Counted from the stretch's first letter, positions 17,383 to 26,779 are shown. The stretch is 62,021 nucleotides of DNA from JAHEIJ01 sp040235565 (GCA_040235565.1 JBECLA010000066.1:1-62021), one strand, 5' to 3'. Notes: generated from the sequence alone by a model not told the origin. Numbers and translations: made by a program.

Positions 17383-18129
17383 TTAACGGAATTCGGCGAA
17401 ATGGCCTTCATCAAACTTGCTGAAGTCCACCAGGGTACCAAGCACCTGGAGGTATGCCACCAGCGCATCCATTTCGGTGATGTCATTGCTGTTACCATCA
17501 TAATCACCACTCTGTGCCTGGGCGATCAGATTGGCAGTCGCATTATTGATATTCAGCTTGTCAGCAATGTCTTTACCAAATCGTTCTACGTTACTGTCGT
17601 ATTCAGCCTGGCTTTCAGAATATGGCACTCCCACCATCTTCAGGGCGCGCATGCGATTCGCGACATCCTTGTATTGCAAGGGCTGCATTAACCACGGATA
17701 GTTGGGCATGATGGATTCGGGTACGACATCACGCGGATTTATCAGGTGTTGAACATGCCAGGCATTGGAGTATTTATTTCCAACCCGAGCGAGGTCAGGC
17801 CCCGTACGCTTGGATCCCCATTGAAACGGATGATCGTATTGCGATTCCGCCGCCAGAGAATAATGCCCATAGCGCATATCTTCATCTCGGAACGGACGGA
17901 TCATCTGCGAATGGCAGAGATAACAGCCTTCACGCTGATAAATATCCCGGCCGCGCAATTCCAACGGAGTGTAAGGGCGAATGGTATCTTTGCCCTCAAC
18001 CTGGACTTTTTCAATTGTGTCATCGATAAAGTACAGGGGAACAATTTCCACCAAGCCACCGATACTGATCACAATCAGGGTCAGGACAATAAGCCAACCG
18101 GCATTCGTTTCTATCGTTTCATGCTTCAT
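17383..18129 (-). CDS. ccoO: cbb3 oxidase monoheme cytochrome c subunit CcoO
   Basis: 248 residues, somewhat longer than the roughly 205 of well-studied CcoO. N-terminal anchor (WLIVLTLIVISIGGLVEIVPLYF), family segment RPYTPLELRGRDIYQREGCYLCHSQMIRP with the heme site CYLCH, and the axial Met in MPNYPWL. The added length lies mostly in the C-terminal half (SQAEYDSNVERFGKDIADKL). Follows ccoN with 19 bases between. Confidence 0.97.
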   Translation of the reverse strand: MKHETIETNAGWLIVLTLIVISIGGLVEIVPLYFIDDTIEKVQVEGKDTIRPYTPLELRGRDIYQREGCYLCHSQMIRPFRDEDMRYGHYSLAAESQYDHPFQWGSKRTGPDLARVGNKYSNAWHVQHLINPRDVVPESIMPNYPWLMQPLQYKDVANRMRALKMVGVPYSESQAEYDSNVERFGKDIADKLNINNATANLIAQAQSGDYDGNSNDITEMDALVAYLQVLGTLVDFSKFDEGHFAEFR

Positions 18130-18148
18130 TTTCTAGATTCCTGTTGTC

Positions 18149-19600
18149 TTAAGCCTGAGCCAGCTTGGCCGCAAGCTTGGCTTCCAGTTCAGCCTGTTCG
18201 CGGCGGCTCTTACGAATTGTCATAAACGCATTGATGGCCATCAGCACCATACCGGTGACAAAGAACATGCCTCCGATAGCGCGTACAACATATGGCTGAT
18301 GCAGGAAGCCCACTGTTTCGATAAAGGTGTACGCCAGGTTGCCGTACTCATCAAAGGCCCGCAGCAACAGGCCTTGACCAATACCGGCGACCCACATGGC
18401 GCTGATATAGAGCACGATACCGATCGTGGCGAGCCAGAAATGCAGATAAATCAGGCGATCGCTCCACATTCTGGTTTCCCACAAACGCGGGATCAGATGA
18501 TACAGCGAGCCAAAGGTAATCATCGCGACCCACCCCAGAGCACCGGAGTGAACATGACCGACAGTCCAGTCAGTATAGTGGGACAAGGCATTGACACTCT
18601 TGAGTGACATCAATGGACCTTCGAAGGTCGACATGCCGTAGAACGACAGTGACACGATCAAAAAGCGAATCACCGGATCGGTACGCAACTTGTCCCACGC
18701 CCCGGACAGGGTCATGATGCCGTTGATCATACCGCCCCAGGAAGGCATCAACAGCAAAATGGAAAATGTTGCCGCCAATGTTGAGGTCCAGTCAGGCAAT
18801 GCTGTCCAGTGCAGATGATGCGCCCCCACCCACATGTAGAGGAAGATCAACGCCCAGAAGTGAATGATGGACAGGCGGTAGGAATAGACCGGACGCCCCG
18901 CCTGTTTGGGGACGAAGTAATACATCATGCCAAGGAACGCCGCTGTCAGGAAAAAACCTACCGCGTTATGACCATACCACCACTGGGTCATGGCATCCTG
19001 CACACCGGCATGCAGACTGTAGGATGACAGACTGAACATGCTCACCGGTACGGCCATGTTGTTGAAAATATGCAGGATGGCTGTTGCCAGAATAAACGCG
19101 ATATAGAACCAGTTGGCAACATAGATATGCGGCTGGCTGCGATTACGCAGGGTCATGACATAGATAAACAGATAGGCGACCCAGGTTACGGCGATTAACA
19201 GATCAATCGGCCAGACCATTTCGGCGTACTCACGCGCCTGGGTATAACCGAACATGTAGGAAATGGCTGCCGCGGCGACTGAAATTTGCCAGCCCCAGAA
19301 GGTAAAGTTGGCCAGACCGTCACCATACAGGCGTGTCTGACAGGTACGCTGCACCACATAATAGGAGGTCGCAAACAGTGCGCTGCCGCCAAAACCGAAA
19401 ATCACCAGGGTGGTATGAACGGGACGCAGACGCCCAAAGGTGATTTCCGGGGTATCGAAGTTCAGAAAGGGCCAGGCCAGTTCAGAGCCGATATATAGAC
19501 CGGCAGCCATACCCAGTACACCCCAGACCAGCGTCATTATCGTGAATTTACGAACAATATCGTAATTGTATTGTTCGGCCTGTGCAGTCGATTGGGCCAT
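18149..19600 (-). CDS. ccoN: cbb3 oxidase catalytic subunit CcoN
   Basis: Heme-copper oxidase of the C family, 483 residues, twelve helices. Visible ligands: His in LRPVHTTLVIFG (low-spin heme b), GHNAVGFF and GAHHLHW (copper B) and the His pair in DWTVGHVHSGALGW (heme side). The catalytic cross-linked Tyr is expected near GMMYYFVPKQ... in this family and Tyr residues are there. It gives high-affinity oxygen respiration. First structural gene; ribosome site AAGAGG about 6 bases before ATG 19600. Confidence 0.98.
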   Translation of the reverse strand: MAQSTAQAEQYNYDIVRKFTIMTLVWGVLGMAAGLYIGSELAWPFLNFDTPEITFGRLRPVHTTLVIFGFGGSALFATSYYVVQRTCQTRLYGDGLANFTFWGWQISVAAAAISYMFGYTQAREYAEMVWPIDLLIAVTWVAYLFIYVMTLRNRSQPHIYVANWFYIAFILATAILHIFNNMAVPVSMFSLSSYSLHAGVQDAMTQWWYGHNAVGFFLTAAFLGMMYYFVPKQAGRPVYSYRLSIIHFWALIFLYMWVGAHHLHWTALPDWTSTLAATFSILLLMPSWGGMINGIMTLSGAWDKLRTDPVIRFLIVSLSFYGMSTFEGPLMSLKSVNALSHYTDWTVGHVHSGALGWVAMITFGSLYHLIPRLWETRMWSDRLIYLHFWLATIGIVLYISAMWVAGIGQGLLLRAFDEYGNLAYTFIETVGFLHQPYVVRAIGGMFFVTGMVLMAINAFMTIRKSRREQAELEAKLAAKLAQA

Positions 19601-19640
19601 GTGTCGCCTCTTGGTTAATTATCAATGAGCGTGAGCACGT

Positions 19641-19658
19641 CTCGGGCAAATACCCGAG
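19641..19658 (-). other. Hairpin in the ccoN leader
   Basis: CTCGGG, 6-base loop, CCCGAG: a perfect 6-bp stem about 40 bases before the ccoN start. The 235-base gap 19601-19835 also has a TATAAT-like hexamer on the minus strand near 19737-19742 but no convincing FNR box. The hairpin is not followed by a T-run in the ccoN direction, so it is not a plain terminator; it may shape the leader or mean nothing. Confidence 0.4.
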
Positions 19659-19835
19659 AAAAACTCTCAGGAAATATTAAAATATCAGAATATTTTAAAA
19701 TAACTGTAATTCCACAGGCAACCTGCGAAAGGGCGTGAATTATATTACAGCCGGGAAGAATTAGAAGACGCTAGGCCATTTCTTCTCGAAGAAATAGCCG
19801 GCTTCAGCTTTGAGGCGCCTATCCCTTACTATTTT

Positions 19836-20768
19836 TCAGGCCATTAGCAAAAGAAGCGGAACATAATGATCCACTAACAGCAGCGCAAACAGCAGCATTA
19901 AATAGAGGATGGAATAGCCGAAGGTCTTGATGGCAATGCGCGGATCCTTGCCAGACTGGAGCTTTATGGCATAGGACAGAAATACAGCACCCAGGATCAT
20001 CGCCCCCACAAAATACAGCCAGCCACTCATGCGAACCGCAAACGGCAGTGCCGTGACTGCCACCAATATAATGGTATACAGCAGGACCTGCAGGCGAGTG
20101 AAAGCAATCCCGTGGGTTACGGGGAGCATTGGAATATTTACCTTGCTGTATTCATCCCGCCGATGAATCGCCAGGGCCCAGAAATGCGGCGGCGTCCAGG
20201 CAAAGATAATCAGGAAAAGTAACAGACTATTGGGATCAATCTGACCGGTAACCGCGACCCAACCCAGGACCGGCGGAGCAGCCCCTGCCGCACCCCCGAT
20301 CACAATGTTCTGCGGCGTGGCCCGCTTCAAATACATGGTATAGATAAAAGCATAACCGATGAGGGAACAGAGGGTCAGAATTGCGCTAAGCGGATTGACC
20401 AGTATCACCAGAATGGCCATCGAAACCATGCCCAGTATGCCGGCAAACACCAGAGCCTGGGCATTGGACAGGTGCCCGGTTGGCAGTGGCCGATTGCGGG
20501 TACGTATCATATCGGCGTCAACCCGTTGATCCACGATCTGGTTTATTGCCGCGGCTGACGCGGCCGCCATGCCGATACCCAGGGTACCAAACAGTAACGG
20601 CTGCCATGGCACCATTCCCGGGGAAGCGAGCAGCATCCCGACGATAGCGGTAAAAACAATCAGGGCGACAACGCGCGGCTTGCACAACTCATAGTAATCA
20701 TTCCAGTAACGCAGGAATTCAAGTCGAAATGGTTCCTGTTTGGCAATTTCATGCATAGCCATATTCAC
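19836..20768 (-). CDS. cyoE: Heme O synthase (protoheme IX farnesyltransferase)
   Basis: UbiA-superfamily integral membrane prenyltransferase adding a farnesyl group to heme B. 310 residues. Asp-rich motif NQIVDQRVDADMIRTRNRP and the second cluster HRRDEYSKVNIPM are present, with about nine helices. It overlaps the ctaA end by 20 bases if started at 20768; the internal ATG of MHEIAKQEP at 20756 is also plausible. Together with ctaA it makes heme A for the caa3 oxidase. Confidence 0.96.
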   Translation of the reverse strand: MNMAMHEIAKQEPFRLEFLRYWNDYYELCKPRVVALIVFTAIVGMLLASPGMVPWQPLLFGTLGIGMAAASAAAINQIVDQRVDADMIRTRNRPLPTGHLSNAQALVFAGILGMVSMAILVILVNPLSAILTLCSLIGYAFIYTMYLKRATPQNIVIGGAAGAAPPVLGWVAVTGQIDPNSLLLFLIIFAWTPPHFWALAIHRRDEYSKVNIPMLPVTHGIAFTRLQVLLYTIILVAVTALPFAVRMSGWLYFVGAMILGAVFLSYAIKLQSGKDPRIAIKTFGYSILYLMLLFALLLVDHYVPLLLLMA

Positions 20769-21780
20769 CTCCCGCTCTTATAACGTGATTCAATGTCACC
20801 ATGGTAAGGAGCAACAAAGCCGCACCGGCGTTATGCCCCACCGCAATCAACAATGGTAATGCGAGCACCACATTGGATATCCCCAGGACAACCTGGGTAA
20901 TCAGGACCACGGACAATGCAATTCCAAATTTACGTAGTGGACGATACGACCGGTTAAATAATAATGACATCGCCAGCGCACCCAGATAAACAAAAGTCAC
21001 TAACGCCATGAGGCGATGGATGAAATGGATTGTCACCCGGGCATCATTATCCATAATGCCCCCTTCAAAATTCTGCTCAGTGCCATGCCACAGGGTAAAG
21101 GCTTCACTCAAATCAAGTTCAGGTAGCCATTGCCCCTGACAGGTTGGGAAATCAGGGCAATGCAAGGCAGCATAATTTGCACTGGTCCAACCACCCAGCA
21201 TGATTTGCAGTACAACAATGAACAACCCAAACAGGGCGACGCGTCGCAGACGACTATAGTTAACCGTATCCGGCAATCTTTGCACAAACAGCCCCCCCTG
21301 TCGCAAACTTACCCACCACAGCAAGGACAACGTTGCCAACCCCCCCATAAGGTGGGACATTACAATTGTCGGATTAAGTTTTATGGTTACCGTCCACATG
21401 CCTAACAACGCTTGAAAGATAATGAGACCAACCAGAAACACCGGTACCAATACCTGTTGTCGTTTTGCATGACGGTTACGAAAAGCCAGGATGGCCATCA
21501 CGAACACCAGAAGACCGAGCGTACCGGCAAAATAGCGATGAATCATTTCTTTCCACGCTTTGGCTGCCTCAACGGGTCGTTCGGGATAAGATAAATTGGC
21601 TTGCTGTACTTCGTGATGGGTTTTGGGAACATCCATATGACCATAACAACCGGGCCAATCGGGACAACCCAATCCTGCATCTGACAACCGCACAAAAGCA
21701 CCCAGAATAACAACAACAAGCGCCAAAACACTGGCGAACAGCGCGATACGTAAAAACCAGTCCTGTTTCATATCCAACAA
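20749..21780 (-). CDS. ctaA: Heme A synthase (COX15/CtaA)
   Basis: 343 residues, eight helices. Oxidises the C8 methyl of heme O to a formyl group. Conserved His residues in VRLSDAGLGCPDWPGCYG..., KEMIHRYFAGTLG, VMSHLMGGLATL and ARVTIHFIHRLMA; the extracytoplasmic Cys pair region CPDFPTCQG and CPDWPGCYG are both visible. Downstream of the Sco-like gene and overlapping cyoE, in one assembly-factor operon. Confidence 0.96.
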   Translation of the reverse strand: MLDMKQDWFLRIALFASVLALVVVILGAFVRLSDAGLGCPDWPGCYGHMDVPKTHHEVQQANLSYPERPVEAAKAWKEMIHRYFAGTLGLLVFVMAILAFRNRHAKRQQVLVPVFLVGLIIFQALLGMWTVTIKLNPTIVMSHLMGGLATLSLLWWVSLRQGGLFVQRLPDTVNYSRLRRVALFGLFIVVLQIMLGGWTSANYAALHCPDFPTCQGQWLPELDLSEAFTLWHGTEQNFEGGIMDNDARVTIHFIHRLMALVTFVYLGALAMSLLFNRSYRPLRKFGIALSVVLITQVVLGISNVVLALPLLIAVGHNAGAALLLLTMVTLNHVIRAGGEYGYA

Positions 21781-21795
21781 GCCTATATACGAAGC

Positions 21796-22383
21796 TTATA
21801 ACAGATGTGTTAAATCCTTGACCAGCCCCTTGGCTTCAAAACCCGTCTGATAACGCATTACCAGATTACCGAGCGGATCGACAATAAACATCCCGATGGT
21901 TTCATTTGTAACTACCTGCCGGGTCATATCAAACTGGTGCAGGATTTGCTCAACCTGTGGCTCACTGCCGAAAACCACTTGCAATCCCTCATGCTCCGGT
22001 AGTACTGATAGTAAAGAACTTTTCGGTTTCCCGTCGATCGATATATACAGCCGCTTGATGCGTTTTAACTCACCACCCTGGGCCAAACGACTTTGCCGCA
22101 TCTTGTATAAGTTGTCTTTGCAGACCTGGTCACAGGTAGATGTCCCGATGTATATCATCACCCATTTGCCACGCAGTTCTGATAACTTAAACTCCTGCCC
22201 ATTAGTCTTGGCCAGTGCAACGTCCTGCAAGGGACGGGCCGGGGAAAACAGTTCGCCATGATTCTTTGTCTCAAAATCACCCATGTTGTGCATGTTATTT
22301 ACCAGCACATAGGCCAACAACATGGGACCAATAAATATTGCCGCCATAAGTAACAGGTTTCGTTGTCCTTTATTTAATGCCAT
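21796..22383 (-). CDS. Sco/SenC-like thioredoxin-fold assembly protein lacking the third copper ligand
   Basis: 195 residues: N-terminal anchor helix (about 9-29) and a periplasmic thioredoxin fold. The redox/copper motif CxxxC is C84-D-Q-V-C88 (in IYIGTSTCDQVCK). In classical Sco proteins a His in a VDHS-type motif completes the copper site; here that stretch reads VTNETIGMFIVDP, so the His is absent. It may therefore act as a thiol reductase for the CuA cysteines rather than a copper donor. Located between the SURF1 gene and ctaA. Confidence 0.85.
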   Translation of the reverse strand: MALNKGQRNLLLMAAIFIGPMLLAYVLVNNMHNMGDFETKNHGELFSPARPLQDVALAKTNGQEFKLSELRGKWVMIYIGTSTCDQVCKDNLYKMRQSRLAQGGELKRIKRLYISIDGKPKSSLLSVLPEHEGLQVVFGSEPQVEQILHQFDMTRQVVTNETIGMFIVDPLGNLVMRYQTGFEAKGLVKDLTHLL

Positions 22384-22387
22384 TTAC

Positions 22388-23119
22388 TCAATCTACCTCT
22401 TTAACTTTATGCGTATTTACCACCAGAAAAATAATTATCAGTGCCAATGCCAATGCAAACCATTGCACCGCATAACTGGTATTTTTTTCCGGCGTGATCT
22501 TCTTGATATACCAGTCACGGACAAATCCTGCCGGATTATCTGCATCCTGTAAAATCACGTAGGGAAAAACCTGATAGCCCAGACTTTTCTTGATCTGCTT
22601 TATATCCAGCCATTGAATCACCTGTGGCCAGGAATGCTGTTGTACTCCACTTTCACCGAGATGAAAATTTTTATCTACATTCGTCTTCAACTTACCCCTA
22701 ACGTGCAATACATCAGATGGGGTAGGAATTGATGGCAATTGCTGACGCGATGCCGTTTGTGGTAGCCAGCCCCGGTTTACCAGAATCGCCTGCTTGCTAT
22801 TCTCCAGCAACAAAGGAGTTATTACCTGATAGCCGGCCCTTCCCTGATAAACCTTGTTGTCCAGTAAAAACTGCCTTTGTGCATCAAACCTGCCCGTCGC
22901 TTCGACCTGTTGATATGGGGCAATATGCTCTTGTTGCGACGTTGTATTAAGATTCAGCACTGTTCCATTCTGCTGCTGTTCATACTGCTTCAAAATCTCT
23001 CTTTTTTGTTCCGCTCTGTCCAGTTGCCAGAAGCCCAAACTGATCAAGACGGGTAAAATCACTATCGTTACCAATGTCGGGAACAAGCGTGGTGCGAATT
23101 CACGATTACCAATGCGCAT
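22388..23119 (-). CDS. SURF1 family cytochrome oxidase assembly protein
   Basis: 243 residues with two helices at the ends (TLVTIVILPVLISLGFWQL and WFALALALIIIFLVV) enclosing a periplasmic domain, the SURF1 topology. Diagnostic pieces are LGFWQLDRAEQK, LLDNKVYQGRAGYQVITPL and ILVNRGWLP. SURF1 (Shy1) helps heme A insertion into subunit I. Four bases separate it from the Sco-like gene. Confidence 0.93.
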   Translation of the reverse strand: MRIGNREFAPRLFPTLVTIVILPVLISLGFWQLDRAEQKREILKQYEQQQNGTVLNLNTTSQQEHIAPYQQVEATGRFDAQRQFLLDNKVYQGRAGYQVITPLLLENSKQAILVNRGWLPQTASRQQLPSIPTPSDVLHVRGKLKTNVDKNFHLGESGVQQHSWPQVIQWLDIKQIKKSLGYQVFPYVILQDADNPAGFVRDWYIKKITPEKNTSYAVQWFALALALIIIFLVVNTHKVKEVD

Positions 23120-23201
23120 ACTCTGTTACTAACCACAGCAAACTTCGCTTTTTTTTACTCTCATCGGTTATACTGGACATCTCTTAACCACGGACAGACT
23201 A

Positions 23202-23405
23202 ATGCTTTTCAAGATAATCATTGTGGCTTTACTGCTAATTATATTGGTTAGCCTGGGCACCGCACTGTTTGCCATGCTGAAAAACGAGCCCGAATCCAAT
23301 CGTACGGTGAAAGCGCTTACCGTAAGAATATTGCTATCAATAGCCTTGCTGGTACTGATCCTCATCGGTTATTCCATGGGATTGATAACACCGCACAAAC
23401 TCTAA
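23202..23405 (+). CDS. Twin transmembrane protein (DUF2909 family)
   Basis: 67 residues with two hydrophobic helices (about 4-25 and 43-62) joined by a charged linker (KNEPESNRTVKA). Length and pattern match the DUF2909 proteins that sit next to SURF1 genes in many gamma- and betaproteobacteria. It runs opposite to its neighbours, between coxC and the SURF1 gene. Function unknown; oxidase assembly is only a guess from location. Confidence 0.8.
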   Translation: MLFKIIIVALLLIILVSLGTALFAMLKNEPESNRTVKALTVRILLSIALLVLILIGYSMGLITPHKL

Positions 23406-23435
23406 TTTTTAATCCCGCCCTGATGTCAGAAAACG

Positions 23436-23464
23436 AGAAAGGCGCTGCCTTGGCAGCACCTTTC
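23436..23464 (-). terminator. Terminator between the convergent coxC and DUF2909 genes
   Basis: GAAAGG-C-GCTGCC, loop TT, GGCAGC-A-CCTTTC: a long imperfect stem, followed on the minus strand by TCGTTTTC. It best serves coxC. Confidence 0.65.
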
Positions 23465-23485
23465 CATGGCACTGACTGTTTTCTG

Positions 23486-24355
23486 TTACAACCAGTAAAC
23501 AAAGATAAATAATCCTAACCACACCACGTCGACAAAGTGCCAATACCAGGCAGCAGCCTCAAAGGCAAAATGATGTTTGGGTGTGAAATGGCCCTTAATG
23601 GCACGTAATAACATGACCAGCAACATAATTGCACCGATTGTGACATGCATGCCGTGGAATCCGGTGAGCATAAAGAAAGTAGAACCATATATGCCGGAAG
23701 ACAGTTTCAGATTAAGTTCCCCGTAGGCATGACCATACTCCCAGGCCTGCAAAATCACGAAGGTCACACCCAGAGCGACGGTGAGAAACAACCCCAGGAT
23801 CAACTGCCCCCGGTTAGCTTTCTTCAATCCCCAGTGGGCCCAGGTAACCGTCAAACCACTGCTTAGCAGAATAAGGGTGTTATAAAAGGGAACGCCCCAG
23901 GCACCAATCACTTCTTTTGGCACATCATAAGATGCGGCATCGGGGGGACTGATTAATGGCCAGATGGCTTCAAATTGCGGCCACAGCAATTCATGCGTCA
24001 TGGCGTTGTTGCCGGCCCCGCCCAACCATGGCACTGATAATTGCCGGGCATAAAACAAGGCGCCAAAAAATGCCGCAAAAAACATCACTTCTGAGAAAAT
24101 GAACCAGACCATTCCCATGCGGAATGACACATCCACCTGGGCGTTGTATTTACCGGTCTCACTTTCATCGATGACTTTTCCAAACCAACCAAACATCATG
24201 ATCGCGAGAATAATTACACCCGCAAACATAAAAATACTGCTACCACCATGTAGCCAGCTTGCAAAGCCTGCCAACAGTGTAAATAACCCGATTGAGCCGA
24301 CCAGTGGCCAGTAGCTGGGTTCCGGCAAGTAATAATTACCCTGTGTTTGTGCCAT
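23486..24355 (-). CDS. coxC: Cytochrome c oxidase subunit III
   Basis: 289 residues, seven helices. Motifs YYLPEPSYWPLVGS, MVWFIFSEVMFFAAFFGALFYAR, LTGFHGMHVTIGAIMLL and the C-terminal AAWYWHFVDVVWLGLF are typical of aa3/caa3 subunit III. Last structural gene of the caa3 operon, downstream of ctaG. Confidence 0.97.
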   Translation of the reverse strand: MAQTQGNYYLPEPSYWPLVGSIGLFTLLAGFASWLHGGSSIFMFAGVIILAIMMFGWFGKVIDESETGKYNAQVDVSFRMGMVWFIFSEVMFFAAFFGALFYARQLSVPWLGGAGNNAMTHELLWPQFEAIWPLISPPDAASYDVPKEVIGAWGVPFYNTLILLSSGLTVTWAHWGLKKANRGQLILGLFLTVALGVTFVILQAWEYGHAYGELNLKLSSGIYGSTFFMLTGFHGMHVTIGAIMLLVMLLRAIKGHFTPKHHFAFEAAAWYWHFVDVVWLGLFIFVYWL

Positions 24356-24397
24356 GACTTACCCCTTTTTTATGATTATGTATATTTGCCTCATTGT

Positions 24398-25015
24398 TCA
24401 CTGACTATAACTATTCAAGGCAATGTTGTTGGTTCGAAGACCGTTTGCCGCCTTCTTATCTGTATCGAAAAATGTATAGGCCAAAGTAATTGTATTGATG
24501 TTCTTTGGCAGATCCGGATCAACCACAAACTGCAGCGGCATCTCCTTCGCCTCATCTGCTTCAAAGGTTTGCTGGTTGAAACAGAAACATTCCATTTTGG
24601 TGAAATACTTTACCGCCTGACCGGGAGCGACACTGGGAACTGCCTGGGCGACAACCTGGCGTCCGGTCTTGTTGCGTGCATAAAATTTGACGGTTTTGAT
24701 TTCACCCGGATGCACCTTGATCTGGCGAGTCATGGGTTTAAATTCCCACTGCAAATTCTGGTTAAGGCTGGTAAAAAACTGCACGGTAACCGTTCTCGAC
24801 AGATCTTTTCTCGCCGCCAGTTTGGCTCCCTTCAACTGACCGTCGGCGGAAACATACTGACCACTTTCAATATCCAGAAATCGCCCGTTAATTCCGAAGG
24901 TGTCACATAACAGGCTGTAAAAGGGAGGCATCACAACAAAACCGAACAGAAACATGGCACTCGCAACCAGCAACAGTCGCTTGGCGGTTTTCCGGTTGGC
25001 ACGTTGTGATTCCAT
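24398..25015 (-). CDS. ctaG: Cytochrome c oxidase assembly protein CtaG (Cox11)
   Basis: 205 residues from the ATG at 25015 (MESQRANRKTAKR); the open frame extends further upstream but overlaps the small gene there. One anchor helix (about 13-36), then the periplasmic copper-binding domain. The copper motif C143-F-C145 in MECFCFNQQTF and the conserved Cys37 after the helix are present. Cox11 delivers copper to the CuB site of subunit I. Confidence 0.96.
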   Translation of the reverse strand: MESQRANRKTAKRLLLVASAMFLFGFVVMPPFYSLLCDTFGINGRFLDIESGQYVSADGQLKGAKLAARKDLSRTVTVQFFTSLNQNLQWEFKPMTRQIKVHPGEIKTVKFYARNKTGRQVVAQAVPSVAPGQAVKYFTKMECFCFNQQTFEADEAKEMPLQFVVDPDLPKNINTITLAYTFFDTDKKAANGLRTNNIALNSYSQ

Positions 25016-25020
25016 AGCTG

Positions 25021-25125
25021 CTACCAGTATTTGGCGAAAACCGCCACATAGAATGACAGCGCGATCAGAACCAGTATCACGATGGTTGATTTCTTGGCGC
25101 TGTTTTTGCTTACTTCCTGCATCAT
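25021..25125 (-). CDS. 34-residue single-helix cytochrome oxidase assembly protein
   Basis: Frame from ATG 25125 to TAG 25021-25023: MMQEVSKNSAKKSTIVILV..., ending YVAVFAKYW. An AGGT ribosome site is 6 bases before the ATG. A basic N-terminus and one helix (about 14-30). It fills the gap between coxA and ctaG with 5 bases to ctaG. Small proteins of this type between coxA and ctaG are annotated in many beta- and gammaproteobacteria as cytochrome oxidase small assembly proteins. Start may also be ATG 25122. Confidence 0.8.
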   Translation of the reverse strand: MMQEVSKNSAKKSTIVILVLIALSFYVAVFAKYW

Positions 25126-25174
25126 AAATACCTCGCAAGGTAGCTTTGCCCCTCAGAGGGGCAAAGCGATCTCC

Positions 25175-26755
25175 CTACTTGATCGGAGGCGGTGTTTCGA
25201 AGGTATGGTATGGCGCCGGCGATGGCACGGTCCATTCCAGTCCATCTGCGCCTTCCCAGACTTCATCCGTTGCCTTGGCGCCACCACGAATTGCCTTGAT
25301 GACGATGTACAGGAACAACAACTGGGACAGACCAAAGACAAACCCACCGATTGACGACATCATATTGAATTCCGCGAACTGTACCGCGTAATCCGGAATT
25401 CGCCGCGGCATACCGGCCAGACCGAGGAAGTGCTGGGGAAAGAACAGCACGTTGACAGATATTACCGATAACCAGAAATGCCACTTGGATAACTTCTCGT
25501 CGTACATATTGCCTGTCCATTTCGGGAGCCAGTAATAAGCACCGGCAATAATCGCGAACACGGCACCCGTTACCAGTACATAGTGGAAGTGCGCCACGAC
25601 GAAATAAGTGTCATGGTACTGGAAGTCAGCCGGTGCAACCCCCAGCATCAAACCGGTGAAACCACCAATGGTAAACAGAAAGACAAAAGCAATCGCCCAT
25701 AACATGGGTGTTTCAAATGTCATGGAGCCTTTCCACATGGTTGCCGTCCAGTTAAACACCTTCACTGCGGTCGGTACGGCAATCATTACCGTGGCATACA
25801 TGAAGTACAACTCACCCGCCACAGGCATGCCCACCGTAAACATGTGATGCGCCCAGACAATAAATGACAGGAAGGCAATAGCCGCTGTCGCATAAACCAT
25901 CGAGGCATAGCCGAACAGTTGCTTGCGTGCAAAAGTGGGAATGATTTGGGAGACCACACCAAAAGCCGGCAAGATCATGATATAGACTTCGGGATGCCCG
26001 AAGAACCAGAACACATGCTGGAACAGCACCGGATCACCACCACCGGCAGCATCAAAGAAGCTGGTACCAAAATTACGATCGGTCAGCATCATCGTCACGG
26101 CACCAGCCAGAACCGGCATCACGGCGATTAGCAGAAATGCGGTAATCAACCAGGTCCAGACAAACAACGGCATCTTCATCAGGGTCATCCCCGGCGCACG
26201 CATATTCAAAATTGTCGCGATAATGTTAATCGCCCCCATAATGGAGGAAATCCCGAGCAGGTGAACCGCAAAAATAAAGAAGTCGGTACTGGCTGGCGCA
26301 AAGGTGGTTGAGAGCGGCGCATAAAATGTCCATCCAAAGGCCGGGCCGCCACCTTCCATAAACAAGGTGCTGATCAGCATCGTCCCGGCAAATGGCAAGA
26401 TCCAGAAACTCCAGTTATTCATGCGCGGTAGCGCCATATCAGGCGCCCCAATCATCAACGGGATCTGCCAGTTGGCCAGCCCCACGAATGCCGGCATCAC
26501 TGCGCCAAATACCATGATCAGGCCATGCATGGTTGTCATCTGATTAAAGAATTCCGGATCGACAATTTGCAGACCAGGCGCAAACAGTTCAGCGCGAATG
26601 ATCATGGCCATTGCACCACCGGTCAAAAACATAATGAAGGAGAACCACAAATACAGGGTTCCGATATCTTTATGATTGGTTGTAAACAACCAGCGTTTCA
26701 GGCCGGTCGGATGATGTTCATGGTGTGTATCATGTGAAGTAGCTACAGTACTCAT
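25175..26755 (-). CDS. coxA: Cytochrome c oxidase subunit I
   Basis: 526 residues from ATG 26755, which follows GGAGG; the frame extends 7 codons further. Twelve-helix heme-copper oxidase of the A family: TMHGLIMVFG (low-spin heme His), the HPEVYIMILPAFGVVS copper B His-Tyr motif, VWAHHMFTVGM (His pair), and DTYFVVAHFHYVLV (heme a3 and a His). The glutamate in the GHPEV segment marks the D-channel type. N-terminus is His-rich (SHDTHHEHHP). Confidence 0.98.
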   Translation of the reverse strand: MSTVATSHDTHHEHHPTGLKRWLFTTNHKDIGTLYLWFSFIMFLTGGAMAMIIRAELFAPGLQIVDPEFFNQMTTMHGLIMVFGAVMPAFVGLANWQIPLMIGAPDMALPRMNNWSFWILPFAGTMLISTLFMEGGGPAFGWTFYAPLSTTFAPASTDFFIFAVHLLGISSIMGAINIIATILNMRAPGMTLMKMPLFVWTWLITAFLLIAVMPVLAGAVTMMLTDRNFGTSFFDAAGGGDPVLFQHVFWFFGHPEVYIMILPAFGVVSQIIPTFARKQLFGYASMVYATAAIAFLSFIVWAHHMFTVGMPVAGELYFMYATVMIAVPTAVKVFNWTATMWKGSMTFETPMLWAIAFVFLFTIGGFTGLMLGVAPADFQYHDTYFVVAHFHYVLVTGAVFAIIAGAYYWLPKWTGNMYDEKLSKWHFWLSVISVNVLFFPQHFLGLAGMPRRIPDYAVQFAEFNMMSSIGGFVFGLSQLLFLYIVIKAIRGGAKATDEVWEGADGLEWTVPSPAPYHTFETPPPIK

Positions 26756-26779
26756 TTCTCTAATCCTCCGAATCACGCC

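Noticed and set aside
19601..19640. FNR box before ccoN (TGGTT-AATT-ATCAA)
   Set aside because: Left half has two mismatches and the site would overlap the ribosome site; too weak to claim.
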